Positions 63,557 to 64,000 of a DNA stretch of 64,000 nt are shown here, piece by piece. Under the pieces are notes generated by a model. It searched no databases, was not told where the DNA came from, and saw only the letters and a list, made by a program, of their open reading frames with translations. Every line of letters begins with the position of its first letter. Position 1 is the first letter of the stretch. The stretch covers positions 13,018,971 through 13,082,970 of the forward strand of contig NC_081333.1 of the NCBI RefSeq assembly GCF_022539665.2, written 5' to 3'. The translations under genes and the position numbers were made by a program. This DNA comes from Daphnia carinata. Its lineage: Eukaryota > Arthropoda > Branchiopoda > Diplostraca > Daphniidae.

Positions 63557-64000
63557 ATGCTATCTTCTTTGCTCAGGATTCTCTTTTTCCATGGTAAATA
63601 TCTACCAATTATTTATTTTTTTCAAAAAACAAAACCTGGTTTGGAAAATCTCAGCATTCATCTGTAGACCTCACAATATAGATATCTTTTAATCTGTACC
63701 ATATAATGTATTGCTGAAAAGAAACTGTATGTTCCATATTTATCAGTATTGTCTGTTAACAGCTAACTGTTCTGTCAGTCAAAAGTTACACTTGTTCTCA
63801 CTCTCTTCTGTAATTACAGCCTTTCCCGTCTTGCTAAGCAGTTCCTTAGTTAGCTGCACTGCGCCCAAAACTCAGCACTCTTGCGACAAAATTAATCTTA
63901 TTGAGAGCTCAGCTGGACACATTTTTAGTCCCTCTAGAGATTACGGCAATGGGAATGTTTCCTATCCATCTAGAGTGAACTGTGCATGGTACATCAAGAT
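63557..64000 (+). CDS. Secreted CUB-domain protein, N-terminal part (cut by window end)
   Basis: Exon 1 is 63557-63593 and exon 2 runs from 63820 past the window edge, joined in phase 1. The conceptual start MLSSLLRILFFHAFPVLLSS is a good signal peptide split by the intron. After it comes SCDKINLIESSAGHIFSPS then NVSYPSRVNCAWYI, the typical beginning of a CUB domain (Cys, then a G-hydrophobic strand, then YPxxxxCxWxI). CUB domains mediate binding in secreted proteases, lectin-like and matrix proteins. Without the rest, the full architecture (protease, lectin, LDLR modules) cannot be told. Confidence 0.8.

Overview
The window is eukaryotic and reads as an arthropod nuclear contig, most likely a water flea (Daphnia). 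The basis is: many short GT-AG introns (about 55-80 bp), a four-gene AA15 LPMO cluster, an expanded family of ecdysteroid-kinase-like genes, and clear orthologs of animal genes (HECTD1, UBR7, C7orf25, DPH5, Mextli, CCDC102). All exon boundaries were derived by hand from splice sites, phase continuity and family resemblance; no search was run.

Region 1 (1-31.5 kb, + strand) is an accessory region built from tandem segmental duplications. The same junction sequence recurs at about 2, 8882, 14882 and 27762. A full unit holds an EcKinase/CHK-like gene (EcK) followed by a kinase-ankyrin gene (called KA here). KA has an IRE1/RNase L-like kinase domain at the N-terminus and a long array of 37-residue ankyrin-type repeats at the C-terminus, with no KEN RNase domain. 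Unit 1 is intact. Unit 2 has an intact EcK but a 'headless' ankyrin array whose kinase and promoter were deleted. Unit 3 has an EcK, a very long KA (35 repeats, with an in-frame stop after repeat 30) and a 1.15 kb TIR element with a TA target duplication. Unit 4 keeps only a remnant of its EcK and is followed by a more diverged intact EcK.

Region 2 (31.7-37.4 kb, - strand) is a tandem cluster of four AA15-type lytic polysaccharide monooxygenase genes, each with four exons in the same phases and a mature N-terminal histidine.

Region 3 (38-64 kb) is conserved housekeeping DNA: C7orf25/DUF1308 (-) head-to-head with UBR7 (+); the large E3 ligase HECTD1 (+, eight coding exons, about 3008 aa); DPH5 (+, with an apparent one-base frameshift); a Mextli-like eIF4E-binding KH protein (-); a 2.7 kb AT-rich intergenic stretch with a foldback repeat and satellite-like monomers; a CCDC102 coiled-coil gene (-); and the first two exons of a secreted CUB-domain protein (+) cut by the window end.

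The most interesting biology is the EcK-KA cassette. The KA protein rearranges the parts seen in RNase L. Its coding body differs strongly between copies while both flanks stay almost identical, and each array shows its own higher-order repeat pattern. This looks like a fast-evolving, recombining locus, perhaps a sensor or defence family. That role is inference.
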